A DNA stretch of 64,000 bases, taken from positions 1,984,001 through 2,048,000 of the forward strand of contig NZ_CP115775.1 in assembly GCF_027913035.1 (NCBI RefSeq), in the 5' to 3' direction. Under the pieces are notes generated by a model, which ran no database searches, was not told the DNA's origin, and saw only the letters and a program-made list of their open reading frames with translations. Source of the stretch: Paracoccus albus (GTDB lineage: Bacteria; Pseudomonadota; Alphaproteobacteria; Rhodobacterales; Rhodobacteraceae). This document shows positions 17,389 to 27,304 of the stretch, in pieces (position 1 is the stretch's first letter; each line of letters begins with the position of its first letter). Position numbers and translations under genes: made by a program.

Positions 17389-19344
17389 TTATTCCTTGTT
17401 CATCCGGTTCTCGATCAGCTCATCCACCACGCCCGGCTCTGCCAGGGTGGAGGTGTCGCCAAGCGCACCGTAATCATTCTCGGCAATCTTACGCAGAATG
17501 CGACGCATGATCTTGCCAGAGCGTGTCTTGGGCAGGCCGGGCGCCCACTGGATCAGGTCCGGTTTGGCAATCGGGCCGATTTCGGTGCGCACCCATGTCT
17601 CAAGCTCTTTGCGCAGCTCGTCACTGGGCTCGACATTGTTCATCAGCGTGACATAGGCATAGATGCCCTGCCCCTTGACCTTATGGGGAAAGCCCACAAC
17701 CGCGGCCTCGGCCACTTTCGGATGTGCGACAAGCGCGGATTCGACCTCTGCCGTGCCCATGCGGTGGCCGGATACGTTGATCACGTCATCCACACGTCCG
17801 GTAATCCAGTAATAGCCGTCCTCATCACGCGTGCAGCCATCCCCGGTGAAGTAATAGCCCGGATATTGCTGGAAATAGGTCTCCATAAAGCGCTGATGAT
17901 CACCCCATACGGTGCGCATCTGCCCCGGCCAGCTATCGGCGATGCAAAGCACGCCGCTTGCCGGATTGCCTTTCTGCACCTTCGCGGATTCCGCATCGAG
18001 GATCACCGGCTTCACCCCAAAGAAGGGCAGCGTGGCCGAACCCGGCTTCGCTTCGATTGCGCCCGGCAGAGAAGTGATCATGTGACCGCCCGTCTCGGTC
18101 TGCCACCAGGTATCGACAATCGGGCATTTCCCCTTGCCGACATTCTTGTCGTACCAGTTCCAGGCCTCTGGGTTGATCGGCTCTCCCACCGTGCCAAGGA
18201 TACGCAGGCTGGACAGGTCGTGCTTTGCAACGAACTCATCGCCCTGCCCCATCAGCGCCCTGATCGCGGTGGGCGCGGTATAGAACTGGTTGACCTTGTG
18301 CTTTTCACACACCGCCCAGAACCGACCCGCATCGGGCCAGGTGGGCACGCCTTCGAACATCAGCGTCGTCGCACCATTCGCAAGCGGACCATAGACGATA
18401 TAGCTGTGGCCGGTGACCCAGCCGACATCCGCAGTACACCAGAAAATATCGCCATCCTTGTAGTCGAACACATATTCATGCGTCATCGCGGCATAGGCCA
18501 AATAGCCGCCGGTCGTATGCACCACGCCCTTCGGCTTGCCGGTTGAGCCAGAGGTATACAGGATGAACAGCGGATCCTCTGCCCCCATCGGGCGCGGCGG
18601 GCAATCGGGGCTGACCTGTTCCATCATCGCCAGAACGTCCACGTCACGGCCGTCGATCCATGTCGTCTGATCGCCGGTATGCTTAACGACTAGGCAGCGC
18701 ACCTTGTCCGAACAATGCAGCAGCGCCGCATCGGCATTCGACTTCAGCGCGGTCCGCCGACCTCCACGCGGCGCGGTATCAGCCGTTATCACCAGCTTCG
18801 CACCACTGTCATTGATCCGGTTCGCCAGTGCATCGGGCGAGAAACCTGCGAAAACGATAGAGTGTATCGCGCCGATCCGCGCACAGGCCAGCATCGCATA
18901 GGCGGCCTCGGGAATCATCGGCAGATAGATGACCACACGATCGCCACGCATCACGCCCTGACTCAGCAGGACATTCGCCATGCGATTCACCTTCTCGCTC
19001 AACTCGCGATAGGTGATGTGCTTGGCTTCGGCTTCAGGGTCATCGGGCTCAAATATAATTGCGGTCTTGTTTCCGCGCTTCTCCAGATGACGGTCAACGC
19101 AGTTCACGCTGGCATTCAGAACGCCATCCTCAAACCACTTGATCGAGACATCACCGAAGTTGAAATTGGTGTTCTTGACCTTCGAATAGTCGGTAATCCA
19201 GTCGAGTCGTTTGCCCTCCCGCCTCCAAAAACCTTCGGGGTCCGAAACCGATTCTTCATAAAGGCGACGGTAATCCTCTGGCCCTGCAATGGCATCTTCA
19301 AAGCCGGCCGGAATCGGATGTTTCGCAACGTTTTCAACGGTCAT
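17389..19344 (-). CDS. acs: acetyl-CoA synthetase
   Basis: A 651-residue AMP-forming acetate:CoA ligase that activates acetate to acetyl-CoA via acetyl-AMP in the cytosol. Core motifs are intact: the adenylate loop [52 protein letters not shown], and the C-terminal catalytic Lys in [11 protein letters not shown], a known target of inhibitory acetylation in other bacteria. The ATG at 19344 follows GGGGAA; an upstream in-frame start at 19392 is less likely. It is upstream of and codirectional with the acetate symporter operon. Palindromes in the promoter region are listed separately. Confidence 0.97.
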   Translation of the reverse strand: MTVENVAKHPIPAGFEDAIAGPEDYRRLYEESVSDPEGFWRREGKRLDWITDYSKVKNTNFNFGDVSIKWFEDGVLNASVNCVDRHLEKRGNKTAIIFEPDDPEAEAKHITYRELSEKVNRMANVLLSQGVMRGDRVVIYLPMIPEAAYAMLACARIGAIHSIVFAGFSPDALANRINDSGAKLVITADTAPRGGRRTALKSNADAALLHCSDKVRCLVVKHTGDQTTWIDGRDVDVLAMMEQVSPDCPPRPMGAEDPLFILYTSGSTGKPKGVVHTTGGYLAYAAMTHEYVFDYKDGDIFWCTADVGWVTGHSYIVYGPLANGATTLMFEGVPTWPDAGRFWAVCEKHKVNQFYTAPTAIRALMGQGDEFVAKHDLSSLRILGTVGEPINPEAWNWYDKNVGKGKCPIVDTWWQTETGGHMITSLPGAIEAKPGSATLPFFGVKPVILDAESAKVQKGNPASGVLCIADSWPGQMRTVWGDHQRFMETYFQQYPGYYFTGDGCTRDEDGYYWITGRVDDVINVSGHRMGTAEVESALVAHPKVAEAAVVGFPHKVKGQGIYAYVTLMNNVEPSDELRKELETWVRTEIGPIAKPDLIQWAPGLPKTRSGKIMRRILRKIAENDYGALGDTSTLAEPGVVDELIENRMNKE

Positions 19345-19419
19345 GACAATTCCCCCAATGACTTCAGGCGACGGGCGGACTGCGCACAGCACCGCTTCAC
19401 CTCAATCTGCTGAAGCAAA

Positions 19420-19435
19420 GTAAAACATATTTTAC
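19420..19435. promoter_or_regulatory. palindrome upstream of acs
   Basis: GTAAAACATATTTTAC: six-base arms GTAAAA/TTTTAC around CATA, 75 bp upstream of the acs start and in the AT-rich divergent promoter region. Likely an operator for a dimeric regulator; the protein is not identified. Confidence 0.45.
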
Positions 19436-19493
19436 GCATCCCATAAAGTCTTTTGTTATAAGGATAATTTTGTAAATTTATTGACCGGACGGC

Positions 19494-19507
19494 TTACAAT
19501 TTTGTAA
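19494..19507. promoter_or_regulatory. second palindrome in the acs/HugZ divergent promoter region
   Basis: TTACAATTTTGTAA: arms TTACAA/TTGTAA around TT. Related half-sites (TTTTGTAAA at 19468-19476) lie close by, so several copies of a TTTTGTAA-like site may be present between acs and the HugZ-like gene. Confidence 0.45.
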
Positions 19508-19574
19508 AAAATTGACATGCATTTTCGATATCCAGAGCTTGCGGGAATCGAGCATCGGCGGCACCGTCCACGGC

Positions 19575-20069
19575 ATGAACCAGAGTCCCTTCCGCCAGAC
19601 AGATGAAAAGGCCCGCCAGATTGCTCGCGAGCTTATCGGCAAAATGACCCATGCCGTACTATCGGCGGTGGATCAGACCAGTGCCTACCCATTCATCTCG
19701 CGAATATCCGCACAATGCGATGCCGACGGCTCACCATTGGCATTCCTGCGCCAGATCGCACCGACGACCCGGTTGCTGGAAAACAACCCCCGCGGCGCGA
19801 TGCTGATCGAAGGCAGCGGATCGAAGGACGGGGCGATGGGCAACGCGCGGCTGCAGTTGCAATTTGTCGGACGGCGGATGCCGAATAGCGACAGCAATCA
19901 CATGATCCGCGCCCAAAAATGGATGCAGCGCGATCAAAAGGCCCGCGCTTTCATACATCTGCCGGATTTCAATTTCTGGCGCCTTGAACCCCAGGCAGCG
20001 GTGCTGATCGTAAATTACGGACAAATCTACAACCTGCGCCCAGCCGATATGAAAACGACCCCCGGCTAG
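19575..20069 (+). CDS. HugZ-like pyridoxamine-5'-phosphate-oxidase-fold protein
   Basis: About 164 residues from MNQSPFRQTDEKARQIARELIGKM, with the split-barrel features of the PNPOx-like/HugZ group: YPFISRISAQCDADGSPLAFLRQIAPTTRLLENNPRGAMLIEGS and the C-terminal FNFWRLEPQAAVLIVNYGQIYNL. Members bind FMN or heme and some degrade heme; the exact role here cannot be told. The ATG at 19575 fits homologues better than the in-frame start at 19512. It is divergent from acs across a 230 bp AT-rich promoter region and convergent with the beta-helix gene. Confidence 0.75.
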   Translation: MNQSPFRQTDEKARQIARELIGKMTHAVLSAVDQTSAYPFISRISAQCDADGSPLAFLRQIAPTTRLLENNPRGAMLIEGSGSKDGAMGNARLQLQFVGRRMPNSDSNHMIRAQKWMQRDQKARAFIHLPDFNFWRLEPQAAVLIVNYGQIYNLRPADMKTTPG

Positions 20070-20108
20070 AAGCACGGGGATCATATCTTTGTCGCAAATC
20101 AGCAGGTG

Positions 20109-22403
20109 TCAGCCCGGCTCATCCATCCGGGCGCGAATGACAACCTCGCCCTTCACCGGCTTCGACCACTCGACATGCAAGTTGCCCTTGCTGGCTCCCT
20201 GCTGCGCCCGCACCCACGGCATTTCTGTGACACGTTTGCCGCTGCTGTCGGTCATAAGTGAAACGGCTGTTAATGAATCGGCATTCCGCGCCCAGCCCAG
20301 GAACGGAAGCTTGCGCGACAGCGGCACAACCCAACTGGACTGCGCTGTCGCCTGCTTATGGCGAAGCTGCACGGGGTTGGAGACATAATCGAGCACACCG
20401 TTAAAAGTGTTCCCCTCAAACAGGATATTGCGCATCCGCGAATAGTTCATGTCCGCAAAGGTTGTATCGACCTTCTCCACCCTGTTGATTTTAGCGCCCC
20501 CGACAATGAACACATTATTTGTGACGGTCAGACCCTGAATATAGTGCCCAGACCCGTATGGCTTGATCGAAATCCAAGCGAAATCGGGCAATACATCATG
20601 AACGAAAAAGTGGTTTCCCGTGATGGACAGCCCGCCGAAGGACCAGGAGTTATTCGCGAAGTTCGGCTTCGCGGCGTATTCATTGGTCCATTCAATAAGG
20701 CAATTGTCGATATAGTTTCCGGTCACGACCGTCTTGTTGTTTGCATTGGTGAACACCAGGCCCGGCACTCGCTTGCCGACCTGCGTATCGTCGCCCTGAA
20801 ACCAATGGTTACCGACGATCAAATGACCGCCGCCAGCCGCGACCATAAAGGTGCCGAAGCGGACGACTCGGTTTTCCCGGATCTTGATGTCATTGGCGTT
20901 AATGTTGATCGCGACCGCTTTGCGGCTCTGCGCGGGCAGGTGCATTTCGGACGACAGAAAATGGCAGCGATCGACGTGCAGATCCTGACAACCTCGCCCG
21001 GCAGAGGTGATCCCCCGATCGCGCAGCCCGGTGATAAAACAGTCACGAAACTGAAACATCCTGCCTTCTGCCGGCAGCATCAGGCAGCTTGCCGCATTGC
21101 CCAGCGAAAAATCGAGCTCTGCAAAATTGACATTGCTTGCGCTTTCCATGCCGAGAAAATCGAAGGCATACCGAAAGCGCTCAAAGCGATAGTTGCGCGT
21201 CCCTGCCCCACCATAAAGCGGCTGCGAAAGGGTCAGGGTGCCCGCGCCGACATTTTTCGATTTTACATAGATTTCTCGCCCCACACCGGGACCAGTGACA
21301 TGGCTGCCGACTTCGATATTTGCGACATTGGCGACATTGCTGAGTGTGACCCGATTGGCGGGGTTATAAGTCCCTGTTGAGGTCACGACGTTATTCGCCC
21401 AGGCCGGCCCATCGACCACATTGATCTGCCCGTTGCAGATCTGCCGCCTGTTCTGGAAAGAGGTCAGCCCGGGCGCCAGCTCTGTCATCACCAGAGGTTC
21501 TTTCAGATCCACGCGGCGTCCACGAAGGTTCAATTCGCAATGATCGGTATAACCAAACAGCGCCTGAAGCGCCCGCTTCATCGCCTCTGTTTCGTCACCG
21601 AACGCCGCCGCATAGCTGGGATAATCGAACGAACCCATCAGCGCCAGGCGTGCGTGACGTGGCATGACAAGCGTGCCGGTAAAGCGCACCGGTGACTTGA
21701 TCGTCAGGTCATCGCCAATGTGATAGCTACCCTCGGGGACCACCAGCACGCGACCCTTGGCAGCCTTGTCCGCTGCAATGAATGCCTTGCGATCGTCTGT
21801 CTTGCCATCGCCAACGGCGCCAAAATCACGCACATCAACCCAATCCATCATGTCGCGCAGGAATGTCGAGGTGACATCTTCAATACGGATCGACTCGATC
21901 CGTACCGTGCCGCCATTCGGCCCGGTCAGATCCAGCCCGAAATGCCCATAGTCGGGCTCTGCCCCCCAGGCCATATCGACACCACCGCGATGTCCTGTGC
22001 CGACGATGGCGCTGACCTCAACCACCGTGCCGAAATTGGGCAGCGCCGTCGTCGGCCCGACCTCATTCAGGCCCGCCACATGACCGCGATCCTTCCCGCC
22101 GGCCCATCCTGCGATCCGCACCGAAGGCCGCGCCCCCGCGACGGCCTTGATCCGCGCTGAAACCCTCAGATACGCACCCGACAGTATCGGGGTGCGCCCC
22201 ATAAAGCGCAGCCGCGTGACATCCGAAACCTTGTTGATTTCTACACAGGAACCGAAATCCTGATCTGCTGCGACAATCGCCGCATGTGGCTGATTCTCCC
22301 AGGTTGCGCTGCCCGGCGTGCCATATTCCCGCGACCAGCGGGAAAGCCCCGCAGCAAATGGCGGCGGCGTCAGCTTCACCCCGTCGGTAATGGCGATATT
22401 CAT
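20109..22403 (-). CDS. right-handed beta-helix protein (pectate-lyase-3-like)
   Basis: A 764-residue protein. Residues ~1-180 form a beta-sandwich-like region of unknown type. At ~188-213 comes the hallmark of Pectate_lyase_3/GH28-related proteins, WVDVRDFGAVGDGKTDDRKAFIAA, then a long stretch of parallel-beta-helix repeats rich in Asn (ITGNHFFVHD, VVTGNYIDN, IRENRVVRF, LTVTNNVFIVGG). No signal peptide is visible, so export would need a type I or other route, or it may be tail-spike-like. It may modify or cleave a polysaccharide; no substrate can be named. Single-gene unit between convergent and codirectional neighbours. Confidence 0.75.
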   Translation of the reverse strand: MNIAITDGVKLTPPPFAAGLSRWSREYGTPGSATWENQPHAAIVAADQDFGSCVEINKVSDVTRLRFMGRTPILSGAYLRVSARIKAVAGARPSVRIAGWAGGKDRGHVAGLNEVGPTTALPNFGTVVEVSAIVGTGHRGGVDMAWGAEPDYGHFGLDLTGPNGGTVRIESIRIEDVTSTFLRDMMDWVDVRDFGAVGDGKTDDRKAFIAADKAAKGRVLVVPEGSYHIGDDLTIKSPVRFTGTLVMPRHARLALMGSFDYPSYAAAFGDETEAMKRALQALFGYTDHCELNLRGRRVDLKEPLVMTELAPGLTSFQNRRQICNGQINVVDGPAWANNVVTSTGTYNPANRVTLSNVANVANIEVGSHVTGPGVGREIYVKSKNVGAGTLTLSQPLYGGAGTRNYRFERFRYAFDFLGMESASNVNFAELDFSLGNAASCLMLPAEGRMFQFRDCFITGLRDRGITSAGRGCQDLHVDRCHFLSSEMHLPAQSRKAVAININANDIKIRENRVVRFGTFMVAAGGGHLIVGNHWFQGDDTQVGKRVPGLVFTNANNKTVVTGNYIDNCLIEWTNEYAAKPNFANNSWSFGGLSITGNHFFVHDVLPDFAWISIKPYGSGHYIQGLTVTNNVFIVGGAKINRVEKVDTTFADMNYSRMRNILFEGNTFNGVLDYVSNPVQLRHKQATAQSSWVVPLSRKLPFLGWARNADSLTAVSLMTDSSGKRVTEMPWVRAQQGASKGNLHVEWSKPVKGEVVIRARMDEPG

Positions 22404-22493
22404 GCGCGATCTCCCCTTTGTCTCACAGCCGGACGCGGCCCGGAATGTCAGGGGAATGTCGCGCTGATTTATTTACGGGCTGTTAACCATGCG

Positions 22494-22522
22494 GGCGTTG
22501 CGCGTGAGCACGACGCAACGCC
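22494..22522 (-). terminator. strong hairpin after lysK
   Basis: GGCGTTGCG pairs with CGCAACGCC and the inside pairs again as CGTG/CACG, giving a 13-bp stem with one bulged A. It starts 8 bases beyond the lysK stop. No T run follows, as is common in this GC-rich group. Confidence 0.65.
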
Positions 22523-22529
22523 TGGCCCT

Positions 22530-24110
22530 TCAGGCAGAAAGCTCTCCATTCAGGGCGCGGTTGATCAGCTCATGCGTTTCCGCAACGCCATAAAGCGCAA
22601 TGAAACCGCCAAAGCGCGGACCCTGATCGGCCCCTAGCAGCACCTGATACAGCGCCTGGAACCAGTTCCGCAGAGGCTCAAATTCGTGTTCCTTGCCAAC
22701 AGCAAAAACCATGCTTTGCAGCTCTTCAGGATCGGCGGGCGCATCCCATGCTGCCAACCGCGCAGCAAGATCCTCCAAGGCCGCACGCTCTTTCTGATCG
22801 GGTGCGCGGAAGGTGCGGTTGGGTGCGACGAAGTCCGCGAAATAGCGCACAGCATAACCTGCTGCTTCATCAAGCTGCGGATGCGTCTCAGGTGAAGCAT
22901 CGGGCGCATAGCGACGGATAAAGCCCCACAGCCCTTCCTTATCCTTGGCCCCGGCGACCGAGGCAAGGTTCAGCAACATCGCGAACGGCACCACCATATC
23001 TGACGAAGGCACCTGCCCACGGTGGATATGATACACCGGGTTGGCAAGCTGCTGTTCGGGTGATTGATCGGGATAGGCCCGCAATTGCTGATGATATTCG
23101 TCCACAGCCTTCGGGATCACATCCCACCACAACCGTTTGGCCGTTTTGGGTTTCTGATACATGAAGTAGGACAGGCTTTCACTTGCCGCATAGGTAAGCC
23201 ATTCGTCAATAGACAGCCCATTGCCCTTGGACTTGCTTATCTTCTGGCCCTGATCATCCAGGAACAGCTCATAAGTAAAATGTTCGGGCTTCTTGCCGCC
23301 CAACACCTCGCAAATGCCGTCATAGATCGGCGTGTTGGTGCTGTGATCCTTGCCATACATTTCGAAATCGACATCCAGTGCGGCCCAGCGTGCGCCGAAA
23401 TCCGGCTTCCATTGCAGCTTCACCTGACCGCCCGTGACCGGCAGCGTCCATTCGCGCCCATCTTCGTCGTCGAAAGTAATCTCGCCCTTCGCGGCATCCA
23501 CATTCTTGATCGGAACATACAGAACCCGCCCGGTCTCGGGATGGATCGGCAGGAAGCAGCTATAGGTCTGCTGGCGCTCCTCTCGCAGGGATGCCAGCAT
23601 GATCTTCATGATGTCATCGTAACGCTCTGCCGCCATCAGCAGCGTCGCATCGAACGCGCCGGATTTGTAGAACTCGGTCGCCGACATGAAGTCATATTCG
23701 AAGCCGAACGTATCCAGAAAGCGCCGTAGCATGGCGTTGTTATGGCCACCGAAGCTGTCGAATTCGCCGAACGGATCGGGCACCGAAGTCAGCGGCTTTT
23801 GCAAATTCGCCTTCAGCAATTCCTGCTGCGGCACGTTTTCCGGGACCTTGCGCATCCCGTCCATATCGTCGGAAAAGCAGACCAGCTTGGTCGGAATATC
23901 GGAAATCACCTCGAACGCGCGGCGGATCATGGTCGTTCGCGCCACCTCTCCGAACGTGCCGATATGCGGCAAGCCAGAGGGGCCATAGCCGGTCTCAAAC
24001 AGCACAAAACCCTTTTCGGGGTCCTTCTTTTCATAGCGTTTCAGCACCCGGCGCGCCTCTTCAAAGGGCCAGGCCTTGGAGGTCATTGCGGCATCGCGCA
24101 GGGTGGTCAT
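22530..24110 (-). CDS. lysK: lysyl-tRNA synthetase, class I
   Basis: A 526-residue class I enzyme that charges tRNA-Lys, the form used by many alphaproteobacteria instead of class II LysRS. The HIGH-type signature is GLPHIGTF and the KMSKS loop is KISKSKGNG. The C-terminal helical domain is complete. The ATG at 24110 follows AGGAGAGACGACG; the longer in-frame extension to 24236 is basic and unlike homologues. Divergent from the TerB-like gene. A strong hairpin lies directly after the stop. Confidence 0.95.
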   Translation of the reverse strand: MTTLRDAAMTSKAWPFEEARRVLKRYEKKDPEKGFVLFETGYGPSGLPHIGTFGEVARTTMIRRAFEVISDIPTKLVCFSDDMDGMRKVPENVPQQELLKANLQKPLTSVPDPFGEFDSFGGHNNAMLRRFLDTFGFEYDFMSATEFYKSGAFDATLLMAAERYDDIMKIMLASLREERQQTYSCFLPIHPETGRVLYVPIKNVDAAKGEITFDDEDGREWTLPVTGGQVKLQWKPDFGARWAALDVDFEMYGKDHSTNTPIYDGICEVLGGKKPEHFTYELFLDDQGQKISKSKGNGLSIDEWLTYAASESLSYFMYQKPKTAKRLWWDVIPKAVDEYHQQLRAYPDQSPEQQLANPVYHIHRGQVPSSDMVVPFAMLLNLASVAGAKDKEGLWGFIRRYAPDASPETHPQLDEAAGYAVRYFADFVAPNRTFRAPDQKERAALEDLAARLAAWDAPADPEELQSMVFAVGKEHEFEPLRNWFQALYQVLLGADQGPRFGGFIALYGVAETHELINRALNGELSA

Positions 24111-24196
24111 CGTCGTCTCTCCTGATGGGGTCGATGGCGGCTTATTGAAACCTCCGGCAATCGTCAATATTTTCGCTTCAAACACAGGATGGAACC

Positions 24197-24625
24197 GTGA
24201 CTCTCGAACTTTCTTCTTTCTCGCCCTGCGACGCACTGATCTCTGTCATGGTTGCGGTTTCCGTGTCCGATACCAACATCCGCACCTCGGAACTGGTCGC
24301 GATAGAGCGGATGGTGAACCACATGCCGGTCTTTGCGGATTATGACGCCGACCGCATCCGCGCCGTATCGCAAACGGTCATGTCCCTGTTCGAGGAAGAG
24401 GACGGGCTGGACGCCCTGTTCGGCCTGGTCCGCGACGCCCTGCCCGAACGGCTTTATGAAACCGCCTATGCCCTGGCCTGCGACGTCGCCGCCGCCGATG
24501 GCCGCCTGACCGATGATGAGGCCGAATTACTGCGCGAAATCCGGTATGAGCTTAATGTCAGCCGCCTGAATTCCGCCGCGATCGAGCTGTCGGCACAGCT
24601 TCGCCACCGCACGCTTCAGGAATAA
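24197..24625 (+). CDS. TerB-like helical protein
   Basis: A 142-residue all-helical protein starting at a GTG ([24 protein letters not shown]). The paired DxxI..SE..AIE and [19 protein letters not shown] segments match the TerB/tellurite-resistance fold, a metal-binding alpha bundle. Such orphan TerB proteins are common and do not by themselves imply tellurite resistance. It overlaps the convergent dacB gene by 10 bp. Confidence 0.8.
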   Translation: MTLELSSFSPCDALISVMVAVSVSDTNIRTSELVAIERMVNHMPVFADYDADRIRAVSQTVMSLFEEEDGLDALFGLVRDALPERLYETAYALACDVAAADGRLTDDEAELLREIRYELNVSRLNSAAIELSAQLRHRTLQE

Positions 24626-26040
24626 CGGCGAATCCAGCTATCGACCAGTTGCTGCTGCAGGTATTTGGCGCGGTGCGTCCATGTGATAACGCCGTCTGGC
24701 AGTTCCTGCCCCTCGGTCGCAGCGCGGCGGGTCATATCGCTGATGAAGGTCGCAAAAATCACATCGCCCCGTCCCGGCAGGGTCCCATAGCCAGCAAGAT
24801 TAGACACGAAATTCAAAGTGCCGGTCTTTGCCTCCAGCCGCAGTTGCCCGTCCGCCGCCCGTCCACGCGCATCCTGCAGACCGACATGCTTCATCAGCCC
24901 GCGCAGATCATCGCGGCTGCCGAGTTCGGCGATCACCTGCGCCATACCCCGCGCAGTCACCCGCGTATGGGGCGACATGCCGGAATGATCGCGCAGGTCC
25001 AGCCCGGTGATGCCCTGCTCTTCCACCCACCGCTGCATCGCCTGCGCAGAACCGACAAGGTCCGCCGCCCCACTTGCATGCAGCCCCACGACTTCTGCTG
25101 TCAGGTTGGTCGAATATTCCATCATATCGCGCAGGATGTCCCGCAGCGGCGCGCTGTCGACAATAGCGACTTGCGCCGCTCTGTCCGGCGCTTCGTTTGT
25201 TACCTGCGGCGTAGGCAGGACAAGACCGCGCGCGCGGCAGAGGGTCTGAAAGACGTCCCCGGCGTAAAGCTCTGGCAAACGCACGGGAAGCCAACGGCTT
25301 CCAGCGCGGCGCAGACCGGCGCGGTTGACCGACCACACCTCTCGATCGCCGTCCTGCCGCCAGGAAAACAACGGCCCCTGCGCCCCGGCCGCCGCGCGGA
25401 TAGAGTAAGCCGGCGGGCTGTTGCGGGCGGCACGCGCCTGAAGCGACATATCCGCCCCACCCGCTTTCCAGGAAAGATGCACGCGGTTGAAGTTCAGCAT
25501 CATGCCAGAGACGGACGGGTTATAGGCCAGATAATCTGCCTGCTCGGGCGATATCTCGGCAATGGTGGGCAAGACACCACCATAGACCAAGAACCGAAGC
25601 GGCGCGTCGCCCGTCCATGCCTTCACGGTCGAATCTGCCAGATTGGCCAAGCGGTCGGTGTCCAGCGTCGGATCGCCCCCGCCAACCAGAACGAGGTCGC
25701 CGCCCAAGCGCATGACCCGCGTCTCAAACCGAGCCTCTGCCCCAAGCCGGTCAAGCGCAAACAAAGATGTCAGAACCTTGAGCGTGCTCGCCGGCGCGAC
25801 AGGACGATCCGCGCCCCGCGCCTCCAACAATTGGCCGGAGAGGTCAAAAACCGCATAGTCGACCTCTGCATTCAGCGCAGCATCTGCTATCAATGCGCCG
25901 GGTCGCGGCGGGGGTTTGCGCGGCGGCGGCTCCGCCAGCCCATGAAAGGCTGGCACCTGCGCTGCCACGCTGCCCGCCAGCAATGCGCCTGCAGCGCCGC
26001 CAAGGAATGTGCGACGGTCCGGCCAATCTGTCAGGCTCAT
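24616..26040 (-). CDS. dacB: D-alanyl-D-alanine carboxypeptidase/endopeptidase (PBP4 family)
   Basis: A 474-residue S13-family penicillin-binding protein acting on periplasmic peptidoglycan. The serine triads are present: SxxK in APASTLKVL, SxN in EYSTNLTAE and KTG in EAKTGTLNFVSNLAGY. The N-terminus PDRRTFLGGAAGALLAGSVAAQ looks like a twin-arginine (Tat) signal rather than a Sec signal, which is worth noting. It overlaps the NUDIX gene stop (ATGA), so DUF983-NUDIX-dacB form a coupled operon. Confidence 0.92.
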   Translation of the reverse strand: MSLTDWPDRRTFLGGAAGALLAGSVAAQVPAFHGLAEPPPRKPPPRPGALIADAALNAEVDYAVFDLSGQLLEARGADRPVAPASTLKVLTSLFALDRLGAEARFETRVMRLGGDLVLVGGGDPTLDTDRLANLADSTVKAWTGDAPLRFLVYGGVLPTIAEISPEQADYLAYNPSVSGMMLNFNRVHLSWKAGGADMSLQARAARNSPPAYSIRAAAGAQGPLFSWRQDGDREVWSVNRAGLRRAGSRWLPVRLPELYAGDVFQTLCRARGLVLPTPQVTNEAPDRAAQVAIVDSAPLRDILRDMMEYSTNLTAEVVGLHASGAADLVGSAQAMQRWVEEQGITGLDLRDHSGMSPHTRVTARGMAQVIAELGSRDDLRGLMKHVGLQDARGRAADGQLRLEAKTGTLNFVSNLAGYGTLPGRGDVIFATFISDMTRRAATEGQELPDGVITWTHRAKYLQQQLVDSWIRRYS

Positions 26041-26744
26041 TCTTCGCTGCCGATCTGGATAAAGCGCGAGCGGTTTTCACGATTGTCGAAAAACGGCACA
26101 GATGCTGGTGCCAGCAAAGGGCCATCACCAGAAGCTGCGACAGTCGCTGCGCATTCGGCCAGCACCACCTCTGTTATGAACGGAAGTTCCAGTCTACGGG
26201 CCTCTGCCATTGGCACCCAGTGCAGATGCGACAGCTCGTCACAGGCGCGCGAAAAATCGTCGCTGTCACCATGCACCGTCGCTGCATCGGCAAGGAAAAA
26301 CCGCGCATCAAAACGGCGCGGGCGTCCCGGCGGCGTGATCGCGCGAAAGACATAGCGCAAGCCACTGGCATCCGGCACCAGCCCGGCCTCTCTATAACCT
26401 GTCATGTCACTTTGTCCGGGCTTACCGATCAGCAAGCCGGTTTCCTCGGCCAGTTCGCGCAGGGCAGCGACGAGGATCTGCCGCGGCGTGACGTTGCTTT
26501 CGGATCGCCCCTCAGCCTGCAGCCGAGCGGTGATTGCAGTGTCAGGCTCTGCCGCCAGTGCGGTTCCGGCATCCTCGGGATCGACTGCACCGCCTGGAAA
26601 GACGAATTTCGACGGCATGAACGCCGCCTTTGCACCGCGCATCCCCATCAGCACTGATGGACCATCCACGCCGCGCCGCACCAGCACAACGGTCGCCGCG
26701 TCCCGCAACGCGGTCAAATCGCGCGCAGCACCAGCAGCCGTCAA
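26037..26744 (-). CDS. NUDIX hydrolase (NUDT8/19-like)
   Basis: About 235 residues with a split NUDIX box: FPGGAVDPED followed, after a ~35-residue insertion, by AALRELAEETGLLIG. The insertion is typical of the NUDT19-like subgroup, which hydrolyses CoA or other nucleoside diphosphate derivatives. No ATG fits; the TTG at 26744 overlaps the DUF983 stop (ATTGA) and gives a protein starting LTAAGAARDLTALRDAATVVLVRR. A longer frame to 26918 runs inside DUF983. Coupled with dacB downstream. Confidence 0.85.
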   Translation of the reverse strand: MTAAGAARDLTALRDAATVVLVRRGVDGPSVLMGMRGAKAAFMPSKFVFPGGAVDPEDAGTALAAEPDTAITARLQAEGRSESNVTPRQILVAALRELAEETGLLIGKPGQSDMTGYREAGLVPDASGLRYVFRAITPPGRPRRFDARFFLADAATVHGDSDDFSRACDELSHLHWVPMAEARRLELPFITEVVLAECAATVAASGDGPLLAPASVPFFDNRENRSRFIQIGSEE

Positions 26745-27151
26745 TGCATCGCCTCGTTCGTTTCCTGTCCGCCGAAACCGTGCATCCGTCGCGCCCATTG
26801 CGCGCCAACCATCGCACCTTTGATCAGCGGCAGAAAAATCAGGCACAGCACGACCGCACCCAGTGAAAACCCGATCAGCATTGAAATCGGCGAAGGCTGG
26901 TAGGTCAGGAAAACCCAAAGCAACAAGGGCGCACCCAGATGCGAGACAAGCAGGATCGTCAGATAGGCCGGGCCGTCATCCGCACGCTGATGGTGCAGCG
27001 CCTCGTTGCATTCCGGACACCGGTCGCGGATTTTCAGGTAGCCCTCAAACATCGCACCCTTGCCGCAGGCCGGGCATTTGCGCATCGCACCCCGGCGCAT
27101 GGCAAGTCCCGTTGGCCGCTCTTCTGCGTCGATCGTATTCATCCGCGTCAT
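26741..27151 (-). CDS. DUF983 membrane protein
   Basis: A 136-residue protein with an N-terminal zinc-ribbon-like pair of CxxC motifs (CPACGKGAMF, CPECNEAL), then two membrane helices (YLTILLVSHLGAPLLLWVFL and LIGFSLGAVVLCLIFLPLI). This is the DUF983 family, often near ctaG/cox genes in Rhodobacteraceae but here upstream of a NUDIX gene. The ATG at 27151 follows GGAGCAGGGC. Function unknown. Confidence 0.9.
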   Translation of the reverse strand: MTRMNTIDAEERPTGLAMRRGAMRKCPACGKGAMFEGYLKIRDRCPECNEALHHQRADDGPAYLTILLVSHLGAPLLLWVFLTYQPSPISMLIGFSLGAVVLCLIFLPLIKGAMVGAQWARRMHGFGGQETNEAMH

Positions 27152-27304
27152 GCCCTGCTCCGCCCAGATAGTGCAAGAACACATAGCTATTCCGACCGCA
27201 TCAGGCCAGAGTAATCAGGGTTCAGGCTGTTATGCCGCACCGGTGACCTGTCGAAAATGCTGTTGCGAAGGGGCCGGGGCAACGCGCGCGCCCCAGCAGA
27301 TTTC

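Noticed and set aside
24197..24625. Tellurite-resistance operon
   Set aside because: Only a single TerB-like protein is present, with no terC, terD or terZ neighbours.
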